Shown: positions 19,909-31,528 of the stretch, one piece after another
Layout: every line of letters starts with the position of its first letter
Numbering within the stretch: the first letter of the stretch is position 1
From: Akebia trifoliata
Taxonomy: Eukaryota > Streptophyta > Magnoliopsida > Ranunculales > Lardizabalaceae
NCBI GenBank assembly: GCA_017979445.1
Contig: CM030704.1
Location: 12,383,658-12,447,657, forward strand
DNA length: 64,000 bases
Direction of reading: 5' to 3'
The notes under the pieces: model-generated
Seen by the model: the letters and a program-made list of their open reading frames with translations, nothing else
Told to the model about the DNA's origin: nothing
Databases searched by the model: none
Position numbers and translations under genes: made by a program

Positions 19909-21626
19909 TGTAGACACCCCATTTTTGCATCCGCCTGATTAATCAACTCGTCAACCTGATCGCAATGATTCCCAATGATGGATGTTATTTCCATTGCTTT
20001 ATTTTGTTACCAGAAATGTTTCAGAAATCCGGATGAGATATCTCGAACTGATAAAATCTTAGAAACCACGCTATACTAGGAAAATATGACCCCAGAAACA
20101 TAGAAATCATCATCTTGCAGACCCAAAAAGAAGCTTCACGATAAAAATCACTAAAAATTGACCAAATGACCAAAATACCCCTAATATCAAAACAACCCTA
20201 GAGCCTACGTTACGATTAGAAAAATCCTTTCGAACACATAAAACAACAAATCAAAATCAAATAAATCATTTCACCAATTTTAACAGAATTTGACAAAATT
20301 ACGAAAATGCCCCTCATAAAGTTCATGATCATTTCACACAAAAATTTTCATAAATGACACAAACTAATATTTTTATTGAATTCCTTACGAAAAATTGATT
20401 CTAAAACATCCTAGAACATTAAAAACCGACTTAAAACGTGAAAAGTCCTCTCCGGGGGTAAAACGGTAATTTCACAATTTTCATAATTAAAAAATTTGAA
20501 ATTAATAAATAAAATATTAAATAGTTAAAGTGAAACATTAATGATGTTAATTTAAAATTTTGAACTAAAAAAATCGATCAATCGGACTTTCATGAAAAAT
20601 TATTGAGGGTTCATGAGATATTTCTTTAAGGACCCCTCCATTTGGGGGTCCAAAGAATTAAAGATATAATAGAGGGGGGTTCTCCAAAAATTTAAAGTCA
20701 ATCAAGCAAGACTAAATTCAAAAATTAAAGTCAATTAAGCAAGACTAAAGTCAAGATATTAAAAGTCAATCAATTAAGACTAAAGTCAAAATATTAAAAG
20801 TCAATCAAATAAGACCAAAAGTCAAAAATCCTAATAGAGTTCTAATTAAATAATAACTCTATTTAATAGAGTTGTAACTAAAATACAACTCTACCTAAAA
20901 TAATTCTAATTAAAATACAATTCTACCTAAAATAATTCTAACTAAAATACAATTCTAACTAAAAGAACTCTAATTAAACACTAACTCTATCTAAATGAAC
21001 CCTTAAAAAAATCTATAAATAGGGGTGCTCACACCCTATTTTCGTATCAAGTCATAAACCCTAAGAGAAGTAGGTCTAAAAGCCCCCTAGCCTCCTATAA
21101 ACCCTAGTTTTGAAGTCTCAACTCCTTACCTAACATCCATTCTTCGATTTTAGTCTAAAAAATACCTAAAAGCCCTCCAAAAACACCTCAAAATTCATAA
21201 CAAACTCGAAGAGTCCAGATCAAAAAAAGGAGATACCTTGCCTCGGAGATCAGAAATCATATTCGGAGACAGAACGAAGCAAGGAGTACGGTACAAGGAG
21301 CAATTTTTGTCGGATCTGAAGGAACAAGGTCTTTGCTATCGGAAAGGTATAATTTCTTATCTTTTTTTTATTATTTAGGTTTTTTTAGCAATGTAATTTA
21401 TTTGGGAAGTTAGTAGAGACTGGCTTTAGCCGGACGGGGTTGGTGTCTAACACCTTCCAACCCTGTAATGTGATCCCCGAATTCAGTTTTTTTTTCTGTT
21501 ATAGATTAGTTTTTTATCCGTTTAGAGTCATTGATCGGTTCCTAGACCGTAATAATTAGGTGGCGACTCCCAAATCTCAAGGGTCAAAAGTGGATTCTCG
21601 CACCCCGCGGATCGAGGGCGCTTTCA
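19909..21626 (+). repeat. Element A 5' LTR
   Basis: 1718 bp, TG..CA ends, with GTAAG immediately outside. It contains a TATA box at 21012-21025, a degenerate AAAGTCAATCAAGCAAGACTAAA minisatellite at ~20690-20820, and a CTAATTAAAATACAACTCTACCTAAAA-type repeat at ~20825-20990. Its end is followed directly by the PBS, which fixes element orientation as +. Confidence 0.95.
21012..21025 (+). promoter_or_regulatory. TATA box of element A 5' LTR
   Basis: TCTATAAATAGGGG, the plant pol II TATA consensus, lies about 600 bp from the LTR end. The same box occurs at 32632 (A 3' LTR), 50195 (G 5' LTR), ~41502 (D LTR) and, on the minus strand, ~45169-45155 (E LTR). Transcription would start about 30 bp downstream. 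Confidence 0.8.
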
Positions 21627-21627
21627 G

Positions 21628-21646
21628 TGGCGATTCCACTGGGGAC
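21628..21646 (+). promoter_or_regulatory. Element A primer-binding site
   Basis: TGGCGATTCCACTGGGGAC starts two bases after the LTR, the expected position for tRNA priming of minus-strand DNA. The same site is at 50804 in G (TGGCGACTCCACTGGGGAC) and, inverted and mutated, at 44583-44565 in E. Ogre-type elements are reported to use a tRNA-Arg primer; I did not verify the match to a tRNA. Confidence 0.85.
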
Positions 21647-22046
21647 ATTGAGGATCAAACTTGAAAAACCCCAAGTATGGGATCATCGCTAACATGACCT
21701 AGGATTTTAGTTATTTATTTATTTATTCTTGGTTTATTTTATATTTACATCTTTGTTTGTTTTATTATTATTATTATTATTATTTTTTCCCCGATCATTG
21801 AGCATGTGTTTGGACTTTAAATATTTGGTTTGATATACTATTCTTGTAGGTTAATCAAGGGTCATCTAATGTGATCCTGAATAATGAAGGGTTGCGAAAT
21901 GGTTGGTTTTATTGAAGATAATATGATGATTGGTGGACTATCGGCGTTTAATTTTTTATGTGTGTAAGTTTTTTTCTTTTATTTTTTATTTTTTATTTTT
22001 TTAGGGTGCGTGCCATTAATCATTGGACAGTGTTGTGTGTTCTTAG

Positions 22047-22078
<32 letters not shown>

Positions 22079-24114
22079 TGTGTAATTAGTTTTTCAAGTA
22101 AAATAATTTTTTGGTTTAGGAAAGTAATGATGTCCGTTGACAGCAAGAGGGAAATTTTTTTAAAAAAATTTAACAACAAAAAAAAGAGAGGAAATTGTTT
22201 GGTTTAAGGTTCTGTCAACAATTTGGGTTTGTGTGTTATGAATAATAACTTTAACTTTCGGCTTACACACCAACTTAAAAATAGCGTTTGAGAATGTGGG
22301 ATGGTGTGTAATAAGTAAAAAGTAATTTTTCCTATTCCCACATCATCTTCTCCAAAGAGAAAACGCTGGTTTCACCGTTGTTTCAACAGAGACCAGTTCG
22401 GCCTCTCAATTGTTCAGTTGGAAGTCAGTCCAAACTGACTTGAATTTCTACCGAAATCTTCGTTTCCTACTGCTTTAAATCGTCCTCTCCATTGGGAATC
22501 AAATATAACTTAAACGATTTTGTAAAAGAAAATAAATGAAACTGATTTCGTTTATTGCTGTCGAAGAAAATTTCGAATTTAATCGAATCAAATCGTTAAA
22601 AGTTTGAAGTTTGGAAGGCCAGATCAAATCCAAATCAATTCGTAATAGTGTCTGAAAGTTTTTTTTTTAACTTTGGAAATCAGCCAAATCGATGGTTCTC
22701 ATTGCTCCATTTGATCAAGTTGCATGATCGTTTGAATCTGAAAATCATTTATTGATGTCAGTTTTGAGAAACTATGCGAATCTCTCTTCCCTAATCAACT
22801 TGCTGTCTTTTTTTTTTTTTTTAATGATAATCGTCGGTGCTCATAGAATATTAGAATCCACACTTCACCGATCGGCTAGGTTTGAGTTTCAAAAGAACTT
22901 GCTAATGTTTTGCTTCAAAAAAAAAAGAAAAAAAACACTGTTGATTTTATCGATTAGTTGTTTAATCTCAGTCAGATTATGTGGATACATTTGTTGCTTT
23001 GGATGAAGTTAAATGCAAAATTTACACCGATTGTTTCTTAAAGCATTAAATGGGTAAGAAGACTCGGTTTTACTTTGCTGTTTTACGAATCGAGTTCGTC
23101 GATTAGGTGATGTTTGTTTTTCGTTTTTTTTTTTACTTAGAATTAAGAATAACAACCCACACTTCAATGATTAAAGAATGACTGGATTTTTTGTGAGTAT
23201 TATCCACACACCGATGGTGATAATGTCATTTTTGATTATGATAATTAGGCATTATTTACATGGAAATTGGGGTGACACTAGCAAAAAATGACGTGTCAAT
23301 AACGATCCCCTTTTGGATTAGTTTTTTAGGACTTTGTTTTTTTAAACAAAAAAAAAAAAAAGGGAAAGGGGTTATTTGATTTTAAAGTCTCTATGCTAGC
23401 AATTATCTATTTATCTTCGATACAATGTGCCTTAAAATTCTGAATTATTTTGGATCGTCCAAAATAACTCTTGATTGAAACACATAAATAAATATTTCGG
23501 ATTAAATGTTTGCTTCTAACATGGATATATGCTTGATGTGCTTATCTTAATCATGTGATTTGAATGGTTTTGATCTTGATTAAGTATTTATGTGATTGGG
23601 ATATTGTTTTATTTCGATATTCATGTAATTTAGTTTATAATGATTGGCTTGATTGGACCCATGGGCGCATGTGTTTGGAAAAGGCCCCGGGCACACCCCA
23701 CCCTGTGTTGCACACACCTCATACACGTTTACTGTTTTATCCACTTACACGTCCCATATAGCCAATGTGGCACTAGTGCGTGGCCTGGTCTCTTTGGAGA
23801 CGCGACGTCATTCATGAAAACCACAACTCCAGTCACGTACCTTAGGGTATATCAAACTGGGGCATCAATACCGTTTGATCAGGTGATTCTAAGAGGTATA
23901 TTGATGCACCCAAGCTGGAGTGACCTGAGCCTTTGACCTATTGTGAGCTACACAGTCGCACGTCCCGATTGCCAACGTAGTACTAGTACGTGGTCGGACC
24001 CCTCGTGGGATGCCAAATCATTTATGAAAGCTTCAACTCTTGACCCGTACCCATAGGTATGTAAAAGATAATCTAAGTATATTAATTGCACTTCTTAGTC
24101 AAAACCAGTGCCTA
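21647..24114 (+). other. Element A 5' leader (about 2.5 kb, non-coding)
   Basis: There are no long ORFs. The proximal half holds T runs (for example ~22050) and no recognised signal. The distal half (23640-24110) is conserved in G (53040-53515) and, inverted, in E (42121-42460). It contains two diverged tandem modules, GCCAATGTGGCACTAGTGCG (23760) and GCCAACGTAGTACTAGTACG (23969), each followed by GATGCCAAATCATT- or GACGTCATTCATG-like and TAGGTAT/TAGGGTAT segments. The perfect palindrome GTACTAGTAC lies in the second. It may hold the packaging or dimerisation signal (inference). Confidence 0.7.
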
Positions 24115-24640
24115 AGTAAAAGTGCCCTCGATCCGAGGGGTGCGCGGATCCGCTTTTGACCCTTGAGGTTTGGGAGTTGCCACCTAGCTATTATGGTCTA
24201 GGAACCAAACTGACTTTAAAACGGATAATGAACTAATCTTCTACAGAAAATCTGAATCCGGGGATCATGTTACGGGGTTGAAAGGTGTTAGGCACCAACC
24301 CCGCCCAGCCATTGCTGGTGTCTACTTATCCCAAATAAATCTACATCACTAATGACAAACCTAGATTAAAAAATAATGAAAAATCTTACCTTCGATCTGC
24401 AAAAGTGCTATTCCCTCAGATCTAGTGAAAACGGCTCCTTGTACCGTATTCCTTACTTTGTTCTATCTCCAGATCTGATTCCTGATCTCCGAGGTAAGGT
24501 ATCTCCTTCTTGGATCTGGGTGCTTCGAATTTGTTGTGGATTTTTGGGATGTTTTTGAGAGGTTTTTGGGTGTTTTTTAGGCTAAAATCGGAGTAGGGGT
24601 GTTAGGGAAGGAATTGGGGCTCCAAAATTAGGGTTTTTGA
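24115..24640 (-). mobile_element. Antisense LTR 3'-half fragment inside element A, replacing gag and protease
   Basis: TAAAAGTGCCCTCGATCCGAG at 24115 is the inverse of the family LTR end (TG changed to TA). The match continues through the CCACCTAGCTATTATGGTCTAGGAACC and GGGTTGAAAGGTGTTAGGCACC landmarks to GGGGCTCCAAAATTAGGGTTT at ~24636, corresponding to the LTR interval downstream of the TATA box. It stops in the middle of the LTR and pol begins at once. In element G about 1.2 kb of gag lies at this place. Confidence 0.88.
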
Positions 24641-24641
24641 A

Positions 24642-25103
24642 AAGATATGCTCAGTCCAATGGGATCAGGCTATGACAGAATATTTTCCAATGGAAAATAC
24701 CTCTAATTGCTACGTGGCCAATTTATTCAAGAAAATGAGACTTTTCCATGGTATGGGCTTAGGTCGCAAGCAGCAAGGTATTAAAGAGGCACAAGTGATT
24801 AAAGAGATCATCGGCACATTCGGACTAGGATATAAGCTTACTAAGGAAGATTGGGCCCAATACTGGAAGACAAAACGGGACAAGGTCATTGCAAAAAGGC
24901 AAAGACGCACCACGGATCTCATTAAAATGAAATCCTATCGAAAGACCCTCAATGATTATTTTGTGAAAGAGGGAGAAGACTTCCGTTACTGTGGGTTCCC
25001 AGAGCCGTTCATTGATCACATCACAGGTACTCGTCTGCCAGGGTTTGAAATCTTCTTTGGCATGGAATGGCCTAAAAATGAAGTAAGCACAAAAGCTAAA
25101 TAG
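24642..25103 (+). pseudogene. Element A: pre-RT segment with G-patch-like motif
   Basis: The open frame 24672-25103 (144 codons with stop) carries GMGLGRKQQGIKE..IGTFGLGYK (residues ~28-57), a glycine-rich G-patch-like motif common in plant Tat polyproteins, then a basic region WKTKRDKVIAKRQRR and FPEPFIDHITGTRLPGFEIF. It corresponds to 35516-34950 (minus) in element C, where a protease precedes it. Here the protease and gag are absent, and the frame begins just after the antisense LTR fragment. No function is established for the motif in these elements; RNA or RT binding has been proposed for retroviral G-patches. The frame ends in TAG, before the RT frame. Confidence 0.75.
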
Positions 25104-26866
25104 AAGAAAGTTGAATACTGGCAGCTCGATTTGGACTCCCTCAACATCGATCAGCTATTCATTGAAGACCATAGTATTTTAGTGTTGTCAGTTGAGAAAG
25201 GGATCCCAAATCCTCAGTCTGTAATCAAACCCGCTGTTGAGTGTCTCTTAAATTATCATGTAATTAGGCCTGTGTTGCATGTCAAGGCTGGGTCTGTCGG
25301 TCCCCTTAGTCCTGTTCAGTCTGACATGCCAGTTGAGTCCTTTAATTCTGTTGAGTCGAGTAGGTTAGTTGTTTCTGCTGAGTCTGTTTTTTCTAGTGAG
25401 TTTGTGTTTTCTGCTGAGTCAAATGAGTCTGTCAAGTCTGCAATGAGTCCTGTTACCCCATATCTTTTTAATGAAATGAAAGAAATTTTTTATTACCCCG
25501 AGCGCAATAATAATGTAACTAATAATCTAGCTTCGGAGGGAGAATCTTCTGACGAAGAACCTCCCCCTGAAATAATCAAATTACTTGAACAAGAAGAGGA
25601 ACGCCAGGCTCAACCTCTAATAGAAGAAGTAGAGGTTATCAACCTCGGAACAAAAGAAAGTCCTCAAGAAATTTGGATAGGGGTCACTTTATCTCCCGAT
25701 GAACGCAAAGGGATAGTAGATTTGCTTAGAAAGTTCAAAGACGTGTTCACGTGGTCTTACGAGGATATGCCGGGGGTAAGCACAGATATTGTTCAACATC
25801 GGATTCCGTTATATCCTGATGCTGGACCAATCAAACAGAAACTTCGACGTATGAAGCCAGAATGGACTCTAAAAATTAAAGAAGAAGTTACGAAGCAGAT
25901 TAACGCTGGATTTTTGGAAGTAGTAGAATACCTTGAGTGGATTGCTAATGTCGTCCCAATGCCGAAAAAGGATGGAAAAGTTAGAATGTGTGTGGATTTC
26001 AGAGACTTAAACAAAGCAAGCCCAAAGGATAGTTTCCCTTTACCACACATAGATGTTCTAGTAGACAGTACAGCAAGACACGCGTTGTTGTCCTTCATGG
26101 ATGATTTTTCGGGGTACAATCAGATAAAAATGGATCCTCGGGATATGCAAAAAATATCGTTCATCACACAGTGGGAGACCTTCTGCTACAAGGTCATACC
26201 TTTTGGTTTGAAGAACGCTGGAGCCACCTATCAAAGAGCAGCCACGACTTTACTACATGACATGATACACAAGGAAGTCGAATCTAAGGAACGACTGGGG
26301 CACGTTGTTGTGTTAGAAAAGTTTCTCACAAGAATTCAAAAGTACCAACTCCACCTTAACCCATAGAAATGTGTATTTGGAGTAACTTCTGGGAAGTTGT
26401 TGGGATTTGTGGTCAGTCAAAGAGGGATCGAAGTAGACCCTGTGAAGATTAAAGCTATCCAAGAGATGCCACCGCCTGAGACTAAAAAGTAGATTCGAGA
26501 TTTTCTGGGTAGAATCCAGTATGTTAGCAGATTCATCGCTCAACTCACCAACGTCTGTGAACCTATTTTCAAGCTTCTAAAAAAGAATGAACCAACAGTT
26601 TGGAATGAGCAATGTCAAAAGGCTTTTCGACCAAGTCAAGGAGTATCTCTTAAACCCACTCATTTTGGTTTCACCTTCACCGGGTGAACCACTTCTTCTT
26701 TATCTGTCAGTCACAGAAAAAGCTATGGAATGCATGCTTGCACAATATGACAAAGATACTTGCAAAGAGAGGGCTATATACTACATCAGTAAAAAGATGT
26801 TAGAATATGAACGAAAGTATTCGACCCTTGAAAAAACTTACTTAGCACTGGTATGAGCTACTCAGA
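25104..26866 (+). pseudogene. Element A: reverse transcriptase and first RNase H, active-site box deleted
   Basis: The frame 25131-26366 has an acidic linker (ESSDEEPPPEIIKLLEQEEE), then RT blocks VPMPKKDGKVRMCVDFRDLN (~25953-26011), PLPHIDVLVDSTARHALLSF, MDDFSGYNQIKMDP and FGLKNAGATYQRA. The thumb side follows as HKEVESKERLGHVVVLEKF. Related RTs have a YVDD-containing stretch between HKEV and SKERL; it is missing, an in-frame loss of about 27 bases near 26275. A stop (26364-26366) falls in NP*KCVFGV. The later frame 26587-26856 carries the start of RNase H (ERAIYYISKKMLEYERKYST), stopped by TGA where Trp is expected. Not functional. Confidence 0.88.
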
Positions 26867-27669
26867 GACTCCGGCACTATATGCTGTTTCATTCAATTAT
26901 CCTGTTATCTCGGATGGATCCTCTCAAGTATCTTTTCGAGAAGCCGGCGTTGACAGGGAGAACCGCGCCATGGTTATTGTTGCTATCAGAGTTCGACATC
27001 ACGCATGTTACACAGAAATCTATCAAGGGGAGAGCTGTAGCAGAATACTTGGCAGATCATCCTGTAGTAGAAGGAATAAGGCCTGTTGATCAATTCCCAG
27101 ATGAGAACATCTTGCACGTTAAAGAAGAACCGCAGAACCAAACATGGCAGTTGTACTTTGATGGAATCGCCAATCAAAATGGGTATGGAATAGGGGCAGT
27201 CCTATTTTCTCCGAAAGGATGCCACATTCCTATCGCTATTAAATTAACCTTTTCGAACACTAATAACACGGCTGAATATGAGGCATGCATCGCGGGGCTC
27301 GAAGCTGCTTTGAACCTGGGTATTACAGAAATTGAAGTTTTTGGGGATTCAGCTTTGGTCATACATCAGTCATTGGAAGAATGGAAGACTAGGGATGAAA
27401 AGTTGAAACCCTATCATGAGTATTTGTTAAACTTAGTCAGTAATTTTAAAGCTATCCTATTCCAACACTTGTCAAGGGAGGATAACAGATTTGCTGACTC
27501 CTTAGCAACTTTATCTTTAATGATCCACTTGCCCCCTAGCATGGAATTGAGACCGATCACTGTTGAAGTTAAAGACAAACCCACATACTGCCATCAGATC
27601 AACATTGCTACTCGACTACCCGATGGAAAGCCATGGTACACAGATATAAAGAGAGTGTTGGAAAAATAA
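26867..27669 (+). pseudogene. Element A: end of RNase H plus archaeal-type RNase H
   Basis: An open frame (26881-27669) joins the tail of the RT-linked RNase H (MDPLKYLFEKPALTGRTAPW, FDITHVTQKSIKGRAVAEYL) to a second RNase H: WQLYFDGIANQNGYGIGAVL (residues ~89-108), NNTAEYEACIAGLEAAL, VFGDSALVIHQSL and REDNRFADSLATLS. The four acidic active-site positions (YFDG, AEYE, GDSA, FADS) are all present, so this domain looks intact. A second, archaeal-type RNase H between RT-RNase H and integrase is the diagnostic trait of plant Tat-lineage Gypsy elements. It ends with TAA at 27667-27669, before integrase in another frame. Confidence 0.88.
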
Positions 27670-28877
27670 GAATTTTCAGAAAAGCATCGAGGAAGGAACG
27701 AAAAACCCTACTAAGATTAGCATCTCAATTCATCATGTGCGCAGGAAGTTTATACAAAAGATCTTATGATGGGATTCATTTGTCGTGTGTTGATGAAGAT
27801 CAAGCTAAACAGATAATGGTTGAACTACATTCAGGAGAATGTGGCCCTCACATGAGTGGGAAAATGTTAGCTAAGAAAATTATGAGACAAGGATACTACT
27901 GGCCCACGATGGAAACAGATTGTCATCACATGGTCAAAATCTGTCATAAGTGCTAAATACATGCAAACCTTATACATGTGCCACCATCTCAATTAGTGGA
28001 TCTGACTTCACCATGGCCATTCTCAGTCTGGGGAATTGACATTATTGGTAAAATATCGTCTAAGGCGTCAAACGGGCATGAATACATTCTAGTTGCCATC
28101 GATTATTTTACCAAATGGGTCGAAGCTGCCTCTTATGCGGTCCTCACTGCGTCTCGAGTTGCAAAGTTTATCCAAACGAACATCATCAGTCGATACGGGG
28201 TACCTTCGGAGTTGATCTCTGATAACGGGTCACACTTCAAAGCTGAGATTATCAAATTGTGTTCAAAGTTCAAAATTTCACACCACAAATCGTCTCCTTA
28301 CCGCCCTCAGAATAATGGAGCAGTCGAAGTAGCTAATAAGAATCTTAAGACTATCATCAGGAAAATGTGTCAATCACATCGAGATTGGTTATAAAAACTG
28401 CCATTTGCACTATGGGCATATCGAACTTCAATTCGATCCTCCACTGGAGCTACTCCCTACTCCTTAGTGTATGGCATGGAAGCAGTCTTGCCAGTTGAAA
28501 TGGAAATTCCATCTCTCAGGGTCTTATTAGAAAGTCAGTTGTTAGAAGCGGATTAGGTTCGCCAACGGTATGAAGAATTGAATTTGATCGAAGAAAAACA
28601 ACTAAGAACGTTGTATCACGTGCAAGCTTATCAAAGAAGAGTCATCTGTGCATTTGATAAAAAGATCAAGGCCCGTCACCTACAAGTCGGGGATTTAGTA
28701 CTCAAAGATAATCGGGCACCTATTTTTGACCCCAGAGGGAAGTTCAAACCAAATTGGGGAGGTCTGTTCATCGTCAAGGAAATACTATCAGGAAAAGCTG
28801 TCAGACTTCAAGATCATGATGGAATCGAATTACCAGAACCAACCAACCTTGACCAAATCAAACGGTACTACATTTAA
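27670..28877 (+). pseudogene. Element A: integrase (HHCC finger, DDE core, C-terminal domain), interrupted by stops
   Basis: The zinc finger is LHSGECGPHMSGK..QGYYWPTMETDCHHMVKICHKC (27825-27955), followed by TAA where Gln is expected. The core frame 27978-28394 has VWGIDIIG, AIDYFTKWVEA, ELISDNGSHFKAE and RPQNNGAVEVANKNL, so the D, D, E residues are all visible. It is stopped at WL* before FALWAYRTS. The last frame 28578-28877 has KIKARHLQVGDLVLK and ends LDQIKRYYI, the usual C-terminus. At least three premature stops are transition-type changes. The end is followed by the 3' UTR. Confidence 0.88.
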
Positions 28878-30424
28878 GGAGGCCATCTTTGGCCGAATCA
28901 ATCCTCATATCACCTAGTTACCCAATTCAATATATCCTTTCTCAACTCTTTCGCAGTCTTTTCAAAAAGAAAAAAAATTATGCCTTCTTCTTTCTCAGCC
29001 CGATCACCTAACCTAGGGGAGGGAAAAATCTTTGAACTATGTTTTGGTCTGATCACAAAAATCTGGGGTACGTAGGCAACCTGAGAAGTTACTTCAGGCC
29101 CGACCACATCAAAATAAAAAAAAAATCTATTTTCCCACACAATAAAAAATCAAGAAAAAAATTCAAAAGAAAAGAAAAATATCTTCAAAATGGGGAAGAA
29201 AATTTAAGGCAAAGTAAAGAAATGCCACACAAGGGACATTCGGGTTTTTGAGCCTCAAAATCCCTTTCTTTTTATACCCAGTCCTAAGCTTACCTATAAA
29301 AGTCCTCATAAGTACCGTGCGAAAAGTCAAGGAAGATAGCAAAACATGATCAGACAGTAACTCTAGAAATGCAGAGGAGAAGAAAAAGATAAAAAATGAT
29401 GAAGCCTACTAAGTTGAAAACCTGAAAAGGACGATTTAGGCAAAAATTAAGGCAAGCTCGCAAGGTTGAAGATCTGAAAGAACAACTTTGGCAACAATCA
29501 GAGCCAAGAAAAAAAAAAGGAAAAAGCTCGCTAGATCGAAAACCTGAAAAGGTGATCTAGGCAAAAGTTAGAGTAAGCTCGATAAATTGAAAACTTGAAA
29601 AGGCGATCTAGGCAAAAGTTAGAGCAACAAAGAAAAATAGAAGAAAATCCCAAGCTGAGAGCGGTCCGAGCTGAAACATCAGAAGTTTGAATAATCAAGT
29701 TCAATACTTAGCTTAAACTAGACATAGACTCAGAAGCCACAAGTATCTTGTCTACGATCGATCTGAAAATGTTTACTTCCCCGAGTGAACCAATAGATAA
29801 GGGTGAATTCTATGATGAGGCTCGAAAGGAAATAATTTTGTTCTCTTGAGCCTAACTCAAAACCTTCAATAAAATTAATCAAAATTAAAAGTTGAGTCTT
29901 TATTGCGTTTGTGGTAATCAATTATTTCAAACATTCATACAAGGGGCATTTTCTTTCTTCTTTAAATGTAACTTTTCCCCCTTATACTAGGGGCATTTTT
30001 TTTAATTTTCACATGATGTGTTCAATTATCTTCAATGCCACGTTCATTGTTAAACTAGGGGCATTTTGTTTTTGAGCAATGTTAATCCTAAAAGATAATA
30101 GAACCCCAAACTTAAGGTTACCCTCTTGATAACAGTTTTTCGAAAAATCTTTGAGATTAAAAAAAAATAAAAACTTTGGTTTTAAATTCATGAAACTTTT
30201 TGGATAAAATCTTGAGGTTCAAACAAAAGTACTTCAGATCTCACATTTGACTGTACCCAAAGATTGACTAATAATTCATTTACCTAGAGTAGGAGATACG
30301 GCATTCTTTCGTTTCCAGATTCTTTTCCAGATCCAATCATTTCTCTTCTAGATTTATTGGTTCTCCGATTCATTCTAATCAGTCTTCTCCAAATTCATTC
30401 ATTCTTCCCAAAATTCCTTCATTC
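28878..30424 (+). other. Element A 3' untranslated region, proximal part
   Basis: No coding sequence. Conserved blocks are shared with D (38611-40050) and G (58726-60060): ACGTAGGCAACCTGAGAAGTTACTTCAGG (~29070), GGGCATTTTGTTTTTGAG (~30058), and three to four degenerate ~55-65-bp units of AAGCTCGCTAGATCGAAAACCTGAAAAGGNGATCTAGGCAA type at ~29400-29640. The last look like an older decayed minisatellite. Confidence 0.7.
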
Positions 30425-31085
30425 CTCTGCCAGTTTTGCTCAGTTACCGTCAAGGGTTATCTTGGATTTTGCTCAGTTACCGCCAATGGTTAACTTGAAT
30501 TTTGCTCAGATGCCGCCAAGGGTTATCTTGGATTTTGCTCAGATGCCGCCAAGGGTTACCTTGGATTTTGCTCAGTTGCCGCCAAGGGTTAACTTGGATT
30601 TTGCTCAATTGCCGCCAATGGTTATCTTGGATTTTGCTTAGTTACCGCCAAGGGTTATCTTGGATTTTAATCAATTGTCGCCAAGGGTTATCTTGGATTT
30701 TGCTCAGTTACCGCCAAGGGTTACCAAGGGTTATCTTGGATTTTGCTCAAATGCCGCCAAGAGTTATCTTGGATTTTGCTCAGTTGCCGCCAAAGGTTAA
30801 CTTGGATTTTGCTCAGTTGCCACCAAGGGTTATCTTGGATTTTGCTCAGTTGCCGCCAAGGATTAACTTGGATTTTGCTCAGTTGCCGCCAAGGGTTATC
30901 TTGAATTTTGCTCAGTTGTTGCCAAGGGTTATCTTGGATTTTGCTCAGTAGCCGCCAAGGGTTATCTTGGATTTTGTTCAGATGCCGCCAAGGGTTATCT
31001 TAGATTTTCCTCAGATGTCGCCAAGGGTTATCTTGGATTTTGCTCAGTTACCGCCAACGGTCATCTTGGATTTTGCTTAGTTGCC
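30425..31085 (+). repeat. 33-bp tandem array in the 3' UTR of element A, about 19 copies
   Basis: The unit is GATTTTGCTCAGTTGCCGCC + AAGGGTTATCTTG (33 bp), repeated from ~30430 to ~31083 with point variants. One copy (~30714-30745) has an insertion of a duplicated AAGGGTTACC. Because 33 is a multiple of three, frames stay open and yield Pro-Pro-Arg-Val-Ile-Leu-Asp-Phe-Ala-Gln-Leu repeats in one frame and a Cys-Arg-Gln-Gly repeat in another. I regard this as incidental. D has about three units of a related ACCGCCAAGGGTTTTCTC repeat at the same place. Confidence 0.92.
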
Positions 31086-31510
31086 CGAGGTTTTTCTCAG
31101 AATTATGATTAGCTTATACTCATTTTATGCTCAGATTATGCTCAGTTATGCTGAGTTTATGCTCAATCTATGCTCAGTTTATGCTCATATTATGCTCAAA
31201 TTATGCTTAGATTTTATTCAGTTCCAACTTAAACTCTTTGAAATTTATCTTAGGTTTTAAGTCACACACTTGCACAGTTGTTACATAAGTCAAGGAAAAT
31301 TTTCTAAAATTCAAGGATCTGACACCGTCAATGAGAGTTTACGCTCAAGGACCTGACAACCTTTTAATTCGGGGAGAGCTTTACCCTCAAGGATCCGAAC
31401 ACCCCGACGAATTGCTAAATCAGGCTGCAAAATGAACTGTCACTAGCTTTGGCATTCAGATATCGCACTATCTACCAAAATAGATTTGCTATCTAGTTTG
31501 CTTCAACCCT

Positions 31511-31528
31511 CTGCCAAAGAGGGGCATC
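31511..31528 (+). promoter_or_regulatory. Element A polypurine tract
   Basis: TGCCAAAGAGGGGCATC lies immediately before the 3' LTR, the position of plus-strand priming. Equivalents are CTACCAAAGAGGGACATC (40573-40590, D) and CTGCCAAAGAGGGTAATC (61189-61206, G). Confidence 0.75.

Noticed and set aside
26853..27089. Separate ORF overlapping the RNase H region
   Set aside because: Out-of-frame shadow of the RNase H / archaeal-type RNase H frame 26881-27669.
30425..31085. CRISPR-like array
   Set aside because: The 33-bp units are directly adjacent with no unique spacers, in a plant retrotransposon 3' UTR. The same holds for the 54-bp and 52-bp arrays.
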